NCBI GenBank assembly: GCA_035631655.1
Contig: DASQIH010000068.1
Coordinates: forward strand, 1 to 64,000
Source: Gp1-AA122 sp035631655
GTDB lineage: Bacteria; Acidobacteriota; Terriglobia; Terriglobales; Acidobacteriaceae
Reading direction: 5' to 3'
Length of the DNA: 64,000 bases
Of the stretch, positions 35,729-44,300 are shown one piece after another. Every line of letters begins with the position of its first letter. The first letter of the stretch is position 1. The notes under the pieces were generated by a model, which was not told where the DNA came from, searched no databases, and was given only the letters and a program-made list of their open reading frames with translations. The translations under genes were made by a program, and so were the position numbers.

Positions 35729-36985
35729 TCACTCGTACCGTAACGAGTCCACGGGTGTCATCTCTGCCGCCCGCTGGGCGGGATACATTCCGGCAATAAA
35801 CGTGACCAGCGACAACGTGAACATAGAAGCGACGATCGATATGGGCGAAATAATCGGATGCGGAACAAAATCCGGCAAAGGCACCGCTTTTAGCGCGATG
35901 CAGAGACCCATGCCCACCGCGAGCCCCAGCGCGCCGCTGATACACGTCAGCATCGCGGATTCAGCAAAGAACTGGCGCAGAATATCGCCACGCGTGGCAC
36001 CCATCGCTTTGCGCACACCGATCTCGCGGGTGCGTTCAGTTACCGAAACCAGCATGATGTTCATTACGCCAATTCCGCCCAGGCAAAGAGTCATAATGGC
36101 TACACAGCCAAAGAAAAGCGTGACTACGTCAAAGATTTTCTTCAACTGTCTTGATCCCTCCATGGTGTCCCAGATGAAGAGGGCGTCTTTGTCCTTGGCA
36201 TCGAAGTGATGTCGCCGGCCGAGCGCGCGCCGCACTTGGGTGACCGCGTCCTCGTGCAACTCGGGGTCGGATACCTCGAACACGATGTTGTCGAGATAGC
36301 CCTTCACCATACCGGGCTTGTTTCCTGGTGGCGGGAAGTCACGCGAGACGGCGGAATATGGCGCGAAGAGATAATCGTTATCCGGACCGTTGTAGTTGGA
36401 GTTCTGCTTCTTCTCCTTGAGAACGCCCACTACCGTGTAGGGAACACTCTTCACAGAAATGGTAGAGCCCACCGCCGGCTGACCAGGGAAGAGCTGCCGG
36501 CGCGCAGCATATCCCAGAACGATCACGCGCCTGCCATCACGTTCGTCTTCCTCCGTGAGAAGCCGCCCTTCTCCGAGCAGGAGCGACCGAAAATCCTGGT
36601 ACGGCGGCCACATCCCAACTACTCCGCGATTGGCGGAGTTAAACTGGCTGACTTCCGGAATCGTGCGCCGCAGCTCAGGACTGACATTCTTCACGAAGTA
36701 GCACTCGTTTCTAATGACTTCTGCGTCTTCGATTGTCAGCGTAATCTCCCGGCCCGCAGCGAGTCCGCCTACCTGGGAACTGGTGCGTCCTCCCCAGACG
36801 ATCACCAAGTCCTTGCCCAGGGTCTTCATGTGTTCCTTCTGGTCCACCATGAAGCCTTTGCCCAGACCGACCAGGATAATCACCGATGCGATTCCCCAGA
36901 TGATTCCGAACATGGTAAGGAAGCTGCGCATCTTGTGGGCCCGGAAAGTGCCGAACGTCTGGCGCAGGATTTCGAGGAGATTCAT
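35729..36985 (-). CDS. MacB-like ABC transporter permease (first of pair)
   Basis: A 418-residue permease with an N-terminal helix (about 18-40), a periplasmic MacB_PCD domain, and a C-terminal FtsX domain with three helices and TERTREIGVRKAMGAT. There is no ATPase domain. The start is ATG 36985; an in-frame TTG four codons upstream is less likely. It is followed after ten bases by the DUF4097 gene. Together with the membrane fusion protein at 37132 it would form a MacAB-type efflux pump if a separate ATPase is supplied. Confidence 0.87.
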   Translation of the reverse strand: MNLLEILRQTFGTFRAHKMRSFLTMFGIIWGIASVIILVGLGKGFMVDQKEHMKTLGKDLVIVWGGRTSSQVGGLAAGREITLTIEDAEVIRNECYFVKNVSPELRRTIPEVSQFNSANRGVVGMWPPYQDFRSLLLGEGRLLTEEDERDGRRVIVLGYAARRQLFPGQPAVGSTISVKSVPYTVVGVLKEKKQNSNYNGPDNDYLFAPYSAVSRDFPPPGNKPGMVKGYLDNIVFEVSDPELHEDAVTQVRRALGRRHHFDAKDKDALFIWDTMEGSRQLKKIFDVVTLFFGCVAIMTLCLGGIGVMNIMLVSVTERTREIGVRKAMGATRGDILRQFFAESAMLTCISGALGLAVGMGLCIALKAVPLPDFVPHPIISPISIVASMFTLSLVTFIAGMYPAQRAAEMTPVDSLRYE

Positions 36986-37006
36986 GGCGCGCCCCAAGAA
37001 AGTCTC

Positions 37007-37126
37007 GGGTGTCAGTATCTGGTCTCAGGAAATCGGGCAGTTGGCGACCAATTTCCGACTCAGCCGGTTTGGCGAGCGAACCCTGACGTCCGACACCTGA
37101 AACCTGAGACTTGCGACCTGACACCC
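37007..37126. repeat. Family-4 inverted repeat
   Basis: A 120-bp tract bounded by gggtgtcag and ctgacaccc, with inner words ggtctcagg and cctgagac also inverted. It fills the gap between the fusion protein and first permease genes. Same vocabulary as 18241-18342. Confidence 0.75.
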
Positions 37127-37131
37127 TTCCT

Positions 37132-38352
37132 TTACTGCAGAACGACCTGGTCGCCTTCCTTCAGCCCGCTCAGCAGTTCAGTCTTGGCGCCGTTGGAGAT
37201 GCCGATATTCACCGCCACCTTGCGCTTCCCATCTTTACCTTTGTGATCGGGCACTTCAACCGAGGCTTTCTTCTGGTTGTCGTAGATGATGGCGCCTTCT
37301 GGAATTTGGAGCACGTTCTTGTGCTCCTCCAGGATGATTTCCGCGTTGGCGGTCATCTCGGCCTTGAGTTCGCCGCCGGGGTTGCTGATGGAAACGCGCA
37401 CTTCGAACGTGGTGACATTATCCTTCTCAACCCCCATGGGCGAAATCTTCGTAACTTTCCCGCTGAAGCTTTTGTCCTTAAAGGACTCAACCTTGATGCG
37501 CGCGGGCTGTCCCAGGTAGACCTTGCCGATGTCGCTCTCGTCCACCTTGCCTTTGACGTAGACTTCGCTGGTGTCGCCCAAATTCATGATCAAGGTCGCG
37601 GACGAACCAAGCACCAGGATGGAGCTGACGGCGTCGCCGATTTCGACATCACGGGAGAGCACCACGCCATCGATCGGCGATTCAATATCGGTGTAACTCA
37701 GTTGTTCTTCGAGTTGCCTCAGGTTGGCGCGGTCTTGCGCCACCTGGGCTTGTGCCTGGGCCGTCTTGGCTCGCAGCACGACAACTTGCGCCTTCGCAAC
37801 GTTCTGCTTGTTCAGCGCCATTTCATAGTTCTTCTGGGCATCTTCCAGAGCCGAGGTGGACACTACGCCTTCCTTAGCCATTCCCACCGCACGTTGGTAG
37901 GCTCGCTTCAAGAGAGGTACATCGGGGCCTTCCGCGTCCACTTTGGCGCGCTCATAGTCAGCCTCGGCGCCTTTGAGGCTGGCCTCGGCAGCTTGCAGGG
38001 CGGCCCGCGACTGCTCGACCTGGGCCTGAATCTCTTCCTTGTCCAATTGGGCCAGAAGCTGTCCCTTCTTCACCTTGTCACCCGCATCCACAAGAAGCTT
38101 CTTGACGATGCCACTGGCCTTCGATTTGACTTCGACCTTGGTAATGGGAGTGACCTTACCGGTCGCGACTACGCTCTTGGCAAGATCTCCCTTTTCAACC
38201 TTAGCGAGCTTGGACGGGTCAATTTTTGTGCCACCGCTGGTGGCGGCGATAAGGCCGCCGGCGATAAGCAGAACCAGAGCCACACCGACACCGACATAAA
38301 TTATGCGTTTGCGCCGCTTCTTCCTGCCGTTGCCGTTGCCATTACCGTTCAC
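37132..38352 (-). CDS. MacA/HlyD-type periplasmic membrane fusion protein
   Basis: A roughly 406-residue adaptor. A basic, Asn/Gly-rich N-terminus (NGNGNGRKKRRKR) leads into a single membrane anchor, then a lipoyl half (KVEVKSKASGIVKKLLV), a long coiled-coil hairpin (about 110-215, rich in Ala/Gln/Glu), the second lipoyl half (IESPIDGVVLSRDVEIGDAV) and a beta-barrel plus membrane-proximal domain. GTG 38352 is chosen because AGGAGG stands five bases before it; an ATG 36 bases upstream lacks a site. First gene of the efflux group; no outer-membrane TolC partner is nearby. Confidence 0.88.
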   Translation of the reverse strand: MNGNGNGNGRKKRRKRIIYVGVGVALVLLIAGGLIAATSGGTKIDPSKLAKVEKGDLAKSVVATGKVTPITKVEVKSKASGIVKKLLVDAGDKVKKGQLLAQLDKEEIQAQVEQSRAALQAAEASLKGAEADYERAKVDAEGPDVPLLKRAYQRAVGMAKEGVVSTSALEDAQKNYEMALNKQNVAKAQVVVLRAKTAQAQAQVAQDRANLRQLEEQLSYTDIESPIDGVVLSRDVEIGDAVSSILVLGSSATLIMNLGDTSEVYVKGKVDESDIGKVYLGQPARIKVESFKDKSFSGKVTKISPMGVEKDNVTTFEVRVSISNPGGELKAEMTANAEIILEEHKNVLQIPEGAIIYDNQKKASVEVPDHKGKDGKRKVAVNIGISNGAKTELLSGLKEGDQVVLQ

Positions 38353-38670
38353 AACCACCTCCTGCAACAAAGTGTGGCCCTCTAGCACTCAATCTCTACT
38401 ACGAAGGTCGCTGACCGATTGTTCCAGAGATTCATGGAGAAGCTCGAGATCAGGGCCGCGGGCGCGAAGACCAGCCCGGGTTCGCTGATTAGACCGCCGA
38501 ATCGAAAAAATGGTAGCGGGAATTACCTACCGAAGAGTCTAAGGGAAATTGTCCTACTCTGCCAGTGAGTTAGCCCCATCAGACAACGGTGTTAGTTCCA
38601 TAATAGAACACCCATCGGAAAGGCACGAACGGCTGGAACAGAGCCTTTGGAATGTTAAAATTAGGCTTCC
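38353..38670. other. Divergent spacer, no gene seen
   Basis: These 318 bases separate the fusion protein gene from the CNNM gene. I see no open frame with protein character, no clear repeat copy and no terminator. Promoters for both directions should lie here. Confidence 0.5.
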
Positions 38671-40047
38671 ATGATAAGTTTTGCGCTGCTCCGGGTGTTT
38701 CTCATCTTGCTCCTGGTGGCCGCTAACGCCTTCTTTGCTGCCGCTGAATTTTCCCTGGTCAGCGTCCGCGACACCCGCATCCAGCAGCTGATCGAGGCCC
38801 GCCGCATCGGCGCCCGCATCGTCCAGCGACTCCACCAAAACCTGGACGAGGTAATTAATGGGGTGCAGCTGGGTATCACCGTCGCCAGCCTCAGCTTGGG
38901 GTGGGTCGGCGAGCCCGCGCTGGCCCGTCTCTTCGAGGAATTCTTGGGCCGGGTTCCTTATGTTGCTCTGTATGCCCACACTTTTGCCCTTGTCGTGACT
39001 TTCATCCTGATCACGTACTTGCATGTGATCCTCGGCGAACTGGTGCCCAAGTCCTTGGCCTTGCAACGAGCCGAGCGTGTCGCCTTGACCGTTGCCGCGC
39101 CCATGGACGTATTCCTCAAAATCAGCCGCCCCTTTCTTTTTGTCATGCGCAAATCGGGCAGCTTCGCGCTCAAAATGTTCGGTTCCCGCGAGCTGCGCCG
39201 AAGCGGCCGGGGGGTCGTCCACTCACCCGATGAACTCAAACTGATCGTCACAGCCAGCCGACGTTTCGGCCAGATCCCCGAGTTCCAGGAAGAAATGATT
39301 CACAACGCCCTGGAACTGGACAACACGACGGTTCGTGAGCTCATGGTGCCGCGTCCCGACATTCTTGCCCTGGCGGCCGATCTCACGCTGGAAGAAGCGC
39401 TGGCCCGCGTCGTATCCGAGCAACACTCGCGCATTCCGGTCTATGACCCGCAGCGTGGCCCCGAGCACATTGTCGGCGTGCTTTATGTCAAGGATCTGAT
39501 GCGCTGGTTACGCCTTCGCCTGGCGGTTGGCCTAAGCCAGCCGACTGCCGCCCGCATTACCAAAATGCAGATCAGCCAGATTATGCGCAACGTGCTGGTC
39601 GTGCCTGAGACCAAGATCGTGACGGATCTGCTATTCGAATTCAAGGAGCGCAGGCGCCACCTGGCGGTCGTGGTTGACGAGTTCGGCTCGACCGCCGGCG
39701 TCATCACGATTGAAGACATCCTGGCCCGGCTGGTTGGGGAAATTCAGGATGAGTTTGACGTTGCCGAACCTGAACCGGCCCTGGCTGGGGCGTCCTCCAC
39801 CATGCTGGAAGGTTCGACCAGCTTGCGCGATCTGGAAGCCGAGTACCAGTTGGAATTGCCGCGCGATGCCGGTTTTGAGACGCTGGCGGGCTTCATCCTG
39901 TCCCGCATGCAGAAAATTCCCCGCGTGGGCGAGGCGATCGAGTTTGAGGGCCGGCGCTTTAGCGTGCAAGAGATGGAAGGCCACCGCATCGCCAAAGTGA
40001 AAATCGAGAAAGCTCCAACCGCAGCGGTGCAGCAAGCGGGGGACTGA
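38671..40047 (+). CDS. CNNM/DUF21 family CBS-domain membrane protein
   Basis: A 458-residue protein with an N-terminal DUF21 (CNNM) membrane domain of about four helices (residues 1-150; NAFFAAAEFSLVSVRDTRIQ is typical), a CBS pair (about 215-345, including ELMVPRPDILAL and VVDEFGSTAGVITIEDILA) and a C-terminal CorC_HlyC domain. Members are linked to Mg2+ or Co2+ transport and resistance. It is a fuller version of the CorC-type protein at 16970, which lacks a clear DUF21 core. Stand-alone gene. Confidence 0.9.
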   Translation: MISFALLRVFLILLLVAANAFFAAAEFSLVSVRDTRIQQLIEARRIGARIVQRLHQNLDEVINGVQLGITVASLSLGWVGEPALARLFEEFLGRVPYVALYAHTFALVVTFILITYLHVILGELVPKSLALQRAERVALTVAAPMDVFLKISRPFLFVMRKSGSFALKMFGSRELRRSGRGVVHSPDELKLIVTASRRFGQIPEFQEEMIHNALELDNTTVRELMVPRPDILALAADLTLEEALARVVSEQHSRIPVYDPQRGPEHIVGVLYVKDLMRWLRLRLAVGLSQPTAARITKMQISQIMRNVLVVPETKIVTDLLFEFKERRRHLAVVVDEFGSTAGVITIEDILARLVGEIQDEFDVAEPEPALAGASSTMLEGSTSLRDLEAEYQLELPRDAGFETLAGFILSRMQKIPRVGEAIEFEGRRFSVQEMEGHRIAKVKIEKAPTAAVQQAGD

Positions 40048-40052
40048 CGCGC

Positions 40053-40105
40053 CTGTCGTCCTGAGCGGAGCAAGCGCGAACGCGCTTGCGGAGTCGAAGC
40101 ATCAT
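40053..40105. repeat. Family-1 repeat, left half
   Basis: Starts ctgtcgtcctgagcggag just after the CNNM stop, contains the perfect hairpin AAGCGCG-AA-CGCGCTT (40072-40087), and continues with ggagtcgaagcatcatt. The right end is missing. Confidence 0.75.
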
Positions 40106-40194
40106 TGCCTGTTGGCATGACCCGCACCTCCCCGGGGCATTCGTACCCAGTCCCGTTGGTTAAACCCCGCGCCTCATGAGATAAGAGAGAGTTC

Positions 40195-41112
40195 ATGGTC
40201 CGCTATCTCGCCTTGCGCGTGCTTTACACCATCCCAGTCGTCTGGCTGGTCGTGTCACTGGTCTTTCTATTGATCCATTTCGTTCCGGGCGATCCCATTC
40301 AGCAGATGCTGGGAGAAGGTGCAGCGTCCGCTGATATAGAGGCAGCACGGCATGCCTACGGTCTTGATGCCCCGATCAGGACACAATATTTCAATTATTG
40401 GAAAGGCGTGTTACGCGGCGATCTCGGCCCGTCACTGCGCTATAGCCAGAGCGTGAGCAGCCTGATTGCTCAGCGGTATCCCTACACTTTGCAACTGACG
40501 TTGGCATCGCTGTTCGTGGCCATCACCCTTTCGATTCCAGCTGGAGTTCGCTCCGCGCGAAGACGCAATCGCTGGGATGACCGAGCGTTGAGCATCATCA
40601 CCCTCTTCGGCCTGTCGTTCCCGAATTTCGCGCTGGGTCCGGTGATGATCCTTTTCTTCGCTATCGAACTTGGCTGGCTTCCGGTCTCGGGCTCCGGCAC
40701 GGTGGCTCATCTAGTGCTTCCGGCGATCACCATGGGGAGCGCGCTGGCGGCCATCCTCACGCGAATGGTGCGTACTTCCATGTTGGAAGAATTGGGTCAA
40801 GACTACATCCGCACCGCTCGCGCCAAAGGATTGCCCGAGCGCACGGTAGTTTATGGTCACGCTCTGCGCAACGCGATGATCCCGATCATCACGGTGCTCG
40901 GCCTACAGTTCGGCGCCATGCTGGCGGGTGCCATTGTGACCGAGACCATTTTTTCCTGGCCGGGAATCGGCCGCTTGACCATTCAGGCAATTTCCAATCG
41001 CGATTATTACCTCGTTCAGGGTTGCATCCTGGCCATTGGTCTGACTTATGTGGCCGTGAATTTTCTGACCGACTTGCTGTACTCCGTGGTGAATCCGCGG
41101 ATACGGCAGTGA
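40195..41112 (+). CDS. dppB: DppB-like peptide/nickel ABC permease
   Basis: A 305-residue inner-membrane permease of the oligopeptide/dipeptide class with six transmembrane helices. The N-terminal block FLLIHFVPGDP and the EAA loop RTARAKGLPERTVVYGHALRNA are diagnostic. It is paired with a DppC-type permease 14 bases downstream. No solute-binding protein or ATPase genes are beside it, so the rest of the transporter is elsewhere. Substrate unresolved among peptides, nickel or sugars of this class. Confidence 0.9.
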   Translation: MVRYLALRVLYTIPVVWLVVSLVFLLIHFVPGDPIQQMLGEGAASADIEAARHAYGLDAPIRTQYFNYWKGVLRGDLGPSLRYSQSVSSLIAQRYPYTLQLTLASLFVAITLSIPAGVRSARRRNRWDDRALSIITLFGLSFPNFALGPVMILFFAIELGWLPVSGSGTVAHLVLPAITMGSALAAILTRMVRTSMLEELGQDYIRTARAKGLPERTVVYGHALRNAMIPIITVLGLQFGAMLAGAIVTETIFSWPGIGRLTIQAISNRDYYLVQGCILAIGLTYVAVNFLTDLLYSVVNPRIRQ

Positions 41113-41126
41113 AGGCCTCAGATTAA

Positions 41127-41984
41127 ATGGCTGCGACCGCCATCTCGTTCCGCCGCGCCGCCCGGAGTAACCCGCTGGCTACGACGGGTGTCGTGCTGGT
41201 GCTGATCTTTGTGGCTTTCGCGGTGTTCGCGCCCTGGATCGCGCCGCAAGATCCGGCCTTGATTGATTTGCCACATCGCCTGTCCCGGCCGTCTTTGCTG
41301 CACTGGTGCGGGACCGACGAACTGGGTCGGGATATTCTCTCTCGCCTGATCTATGGCGCACGCATTTCCATGCTGGTGGGGAGCTGCGTCGTGGCAGGCT
41401 CCTTGTTCCTGGGACTAATCATCGGTTCTATTGCTGGCTACTACGGCGGCCGCATTGATCGCTTCGTGAATGTCGTCGTGATGAATGCTTTTCTTTCCTT
41501 TCCTGGCATCCTGCTGGCGATAGCCTTCGTTGCCTTTCGCGGCCCGGGAATTTTCAATCTGGTGTTGGCCCTGTCGCTGGGTGGCTGGGTGGGCTACGCG
41601 CGCCTGGTCCGCGCTCAGGTTCTGGCCACCCGTGAACGCGAATATGTGGAAGCTGCGCGCGCTTTGGGCGCGAGTGACTGGCGTGTAATCGTGCGCCACA
41701 TTTTGCCCAACATCATTCAGCCGATCATTGTGCAAGCAGCGATCGGCATGGCGGGCGCAATCCTTGCCGAAGCGACGATGAGCTTTCTAGGCCTCGGTGT
41801 GCCGCCACCAACCGCCAGTTGGGGTTCCATGCTCAACGACGGCCGCACCCACCTGTTCGACGCGCCGCACCTCGTGCTGTTTCCTGCCGTCGCGGTCATG
41901 CTCGCCGTACTGTCGTTCAATTTTATTGGGGACGCGTTGCGCGATTATCTCGATCCGCGGTCCCGAATTGAAGTGGGTCTGTAA
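41127..41984 (+). CDS. dppC: DppC-like peptide/nickel ABC permease
   Basis: A 285-residue second permease with an N-terminal OppC_N helix (TGVVLVLIFVAFAVFAPWIAP) and the GTDELGRDILSRLIYGARIS signature, followed by five more helices and the EAA loop EAARALGASDWRVIVRHILPN. It completes the DppB/DppC heterodimer. Only degenerate ccgag repeats and the XRE operator follow. Confidence 0.9.
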   Translation: MAATAISFRRAARSNPLATTGVVLVLIFVAFAVFAPWIAPQDPALIDLPHRLSRPSLLHWCGTDELGRDILSRLIYGARISMLVGSCVVAGSLFLGLIIGSIAGYYGGRIDRFVNVVVMNAFLSFPGILLAIAFVAFRGPGIFNLVLALSLGGWVGYARLVRAQVLATREREYVEAARALGASDWRVIVRHILPNIIQPIIVQAAIGMAGAILAEATMSFLGLGVPPPTASWGSMLNDGRTHLFDAPHLVLFPAVAVMLAVLSFNFIGDALRDYLDPRSRIEVGL

Positions 41985-41989
41985 CGCTT

Positions 41990-42062
41990 TCACCACCGAG
42001 ATCGCCGGGAAGCCGCTCGGATTTCTCGGCGCTCTTGGCGTGCTCGGCGGTGAAAAAGTCCT
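41990..42062. repeat. Degenerate ccgag / ctcgg low-complexity tract
   Basis: Words caccaccgagatcgccg and ctcggcgctcttggcg in loose inverted arrangement follow dppC. Similar wording is seen at about 1917-1935 and 16485-16510. Confidence 0.5.
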
Positions 42063-42135
42063 CCCCTGCCGCTCCCGACTCCTAAATGCTTCTCCTAATC
42101 CACTGAAAACACGGCACATTGAACGCTTGACTGTT

Positions 42136-42171
42136 ATTACATATTGCGCTATTAATATTGCGATTTGTAAT
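42136..42171 (+). promoter_or_regulatory. A+T-rich operator upstream of the XRE/Psp-like operon
   Basis: ATTACA (42136-42141) and TGTAAT (42166-42171) form the ends of an inverted repeat that abuts the XRE start codon; inside, ATATTGCG occurs twice (42141-42148 and 42155-42162) in direct orientation 14 bp apart. The A+T content contrasts sharply with the surroundings. It is the natural site for autoregulation by the XRE protein and for the operon promoter. Binding is inference. Confidence 0.6.
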
Positions 42172-42696
42172 ATGAAACTGGGCGAGAAAATGCGCTACTT
42201 GCGGGAGGTGGAAGGAACCCTGCGCGGCTTGGGCCGCGACATGACCCAGCAGGAGATCGTGCAGGCGATCAAGAAGGAGCTGGGCAAGAGCATCAGCCAG
42301 TCCTACCTCTCGCAGATCGAGCGTGGAACGCGGCCGCACCTGACCAACTCCAGCCGCATGTTGCTGGCGCATTTTTTCAAGGTTCACCCGGGCTACCTGG
42401 TGGACGATCCCGAGGGTTTCGCGAATGAACTGATTTCGGATGTAGGTGGCCTGGAGGATCGGATGGATCTCTGGCTAATCAATGGCGCCGAGCGCTTTCG
42501 CCGCGATCCGGAGGTTTCACACGCGCTGCTGGAAGTGGCGCGGCACGAGGACTCGCGCGGCTGCCTGATTCTGTTGGGCGCAATTCTGGAGACTCCCAAG
42601 TTGGCGGAACGACTCCTTCAGGTTTTGAAGCCGGAGGCGCATGAGCGCCGCCAGAAGCGCAGGACTGCTAAAGGGAACGGGAGGCCCTGGCTATGA
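42172..42696 (+). CDS. XRE-family regulator of the NfeD-flotillin-PspA operon
   Basis: A 174-residue DNA-binding protein. The helix-turn-helix (about 5-75) has the XRE pattern MTQQEIVQAIKKELG and SQSYLSQIERGTRPHLTNSS, with a longer than usual turn between helices. The C-terminal half (85-160) is helical and charged, without a known sensor domain. The ATG 42172 directly follows the palindromic operator. The stop overlaps the NfeD-like start by four bases, so it belongs to the same transcript. I infer that it autoregulates the operon in response to membrane state. Confidence 0.85.
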   Translation: MKLGEKMRYLREVEGTLRGLGRDMTQQEIVQAIKKELGKSISQSYLSQIERGTRPHLTNSSRMLLAHFFKVHPGYLVDDPEGFANELISDVGGLEDRMDLWLINGAERFRRDPEVSHALLEVARHEDSRGCLILLGAILETPKLAERLLQVLKPEAHERRQKRRTAKGNGRPWL

Positions 42697-43337
42697 CCTG
42701 GGCAGATTTTTACTTGATCTGTTTCGCGGTTGGATTTGCATTCAGCTTCCTGTCTTTTGTTCTCGGTGGGCTGAACTGGCACGTGCACGGTCTGCATTTG
42801 CCGCATAGTTTCGGACATACGACGGGCGGTCACGCGGGCCACCCTGGCGGTGCGGCTCATGCTCCTTCTGGCCATGGTGGGGCCGAAGGGCAGGCGATCT
42901 CACCTTTCAATTTATTTACCTTGACGGCGTTTCTTGCGTGGTTTGGCGGGACTGGATATCTGCTTACGCGTTTTTCCACCATCTGGTTTTTCATGGGCCT
43001 GCTTTGGTCCGTCATCGCGGGGCTAGTCGGGGCAAGCCTTGTGTTCCTGTTCATGAGCAAGATCCTCATCTCGAAGGAGGAGAACATGGACCCGGCAGAT
43101 TACGACATGGTGGGCGTGCTGGGCAAGACTTCCAGCCCAATCCGCCAGGGCGGGACGGGCGAAATTATTTATTCGCAGGCCGGCACGCGCCGGACCTGCG
43201 GCGCGCGGAGCGAGGACGGGAGTGCGATCGCCAAAGGCGACGAGGTGATCGTCACGCGTTACGAAAAGGGAATCGCTTACGTTCGCCGCTGGGAAGAGAT
43301 GGCCGGGGAAGAGAAGGCGGAATCGGCCGGACAGTAA
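42693..43337 (+). CDS. NfeD-like membrane protein with histidine-rich loop
   Basis: A 214-residue membrane protein. A helix at 5-27 is followed by a loop with nine histidines between residues 30 and 61 (motifs HVHGLHLPHSFGH and GHAGHPGG), then two helices (about 70-90 and 95-120) and a C-terminal OB-fold-like soluble domain (DMVGVLGKTSSPIRQGGTGEIIY) as in NfeD proteins that pair with flotillins. The His loop is not a usual NfeD feature and may bind metal. Position ahead of a flotillin supports the NfeD call. Confidence 0.78.
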   Translation: MTWADFYLICFAVGFAFSFLSFVLGGLNWHVHGLHLPHSFGHTTGGHAGHPGGAAHAPSGHGGAEGQAISPFNLFTLTAFLAWFGGTGYLLTRFSTIWFFMGLLWSVIAGLVGASLVFLFMSKILISKEENMDPADYDMVGVLGKTSSPIRQGGTGEIIYSQAGTRRTCGARSEDGSAIAKGDEVIVTRYEKGIAYVRRWEEMAGEEKAESAGQ

Positions 43338-43370
43338 TAAGTAGGTTTCTTAGGTCGTAGCAGGTGTGCG

Positions 43371-44264
43371 ATGAACCGCAAATTATTTAACGGGTGCACA
43401 TGGCTCCTCTGGTTGGCGCTGCCCCTGACGGCGCTACGTTTCTGGCAGCTATGGGACAGCTTGCCGCCAGTGATGGCCACCCATTTCGCAGCGTCCGGTC
43501 AGCCCAACGGCTGGATGCCGCGTGAGCAATTCTTCTGGTTCAGTCTCAAACTCATCGCCATCGTCGTGGCAGTTGCGTCAGTCCTGATTTTCCTGAGCCA
43601 CAGAAAAGTGCGCCTGGATTTTTCCTCCTGGACGGTGTTGCTCTTCTTTTACGTGATGACCGGCTTTGTCGCTTTTGCTCTGGATTCGACTCTCAAATAC
43701 AACGTCAGCGGCCAGCCGATTCCTTTCGGGAAACTCGCCGTAGCCATTCCAGTAATCGTCATCGCTTTCATCGCCCTGTTTCTCTTTGGCAAGCGAGGCG
43801 CTCCGCTGCCCCCTAGCGATGTGATTGCAGAGGAGGTTCATGGCTCGGCACTCTGGGGCATGGTTTTGCTCGCGCCGCTAGTCGGATTCCTGTGGCTCGC
43901 CAACCGCGCGCCCAACCCGGGGCTGAAGGCGTTAACGGGACTTCTCGGCCTGATGTTCATTGCCATTGCGGCATCGGCATGGCTAGGCTTTCATTACTAT
44001 TTCACCCGCCACGGACTTGAAATTCGCACTCTCGGCTTTCGCTTGAAATCAATTCCCTCAGCCCAGATCGAGCGCTACTCAGTCGCATCCTGGAATCCGC
44101 TCGGCGGATACGGCATCCGCGGAATCGGAGACCGCCGCGCCTACGTGTGGGGGAATAAAGGGGTTTGGATTAATACATCACAAGGGAAAGTTTTTCTCGG
44201 TCATGGCGAGCCGGAGCGGCTGGTGCGCGACCTGGACACGATGATGAAATTCTCGCATTTATAA
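43371..44264 (+). CDS. DUF1648 / PH-like membrane protein
   Basis: A 297-residue membrane protein. The opening carries the DUF1648 pattern (LPPVMATHFAASGQPNGW), followed by several helices between 10 and 200, and a C-terminal soluble part (about 205-297) resembling a bacterial PH-like domain (GLEIRTLGFRLKSIPSAQIERY). DUF1648 occurs in SdpI-type immunity and sensing proteins. Encoded between the NfeD-like and flotillin genes, it is probably a membrane component of the same module. Exact function unknown. Confidence 0.75.
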   Translation: MNRKLFNGCTWLLWLALPLTALRFWQLWDSLPPVMATHFAASGQPNGWMPREQFFWFSLKLIAIVVAVASVLIFLSHRKVRLDFSSWTVLLFFYVMTGFVAFALDSTLKYNVSGQPIPFGKLAVAIPVIVIAFIALFLFGKRGAPLPPSDVIAEEVHGSALWGMVLLAPLVGFLWLANRAPNPGLKALTGLLGLMFIAIAASAWLGFHYYFTRHGLEIRTLGFRLKSIPSAQIERYSVASWNPLGGYGIRGIGDRRAYVWGNKGVWINTSQGKVFLGHGEPERLVRDLDTMMKFSHL

Positions 44265-44300
44265 CGGCTTGATGAGTTTGGCTGGTTTTTAGGAGGCGAT

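Noticed and set aside
36206..37246. A 346-residue plus-strand frame opposite the first permease
   Set aside because: Runs across a permease, a repeat and the end of another gene, so it cannot be a single real product.
37111..38385. A 424-residue plus-strand frame opposite the membrane fusion protein
   Set aside because: Its apparent beta and coiled content mirrors the sense gene; no start signal and the sense protein has clear domains.
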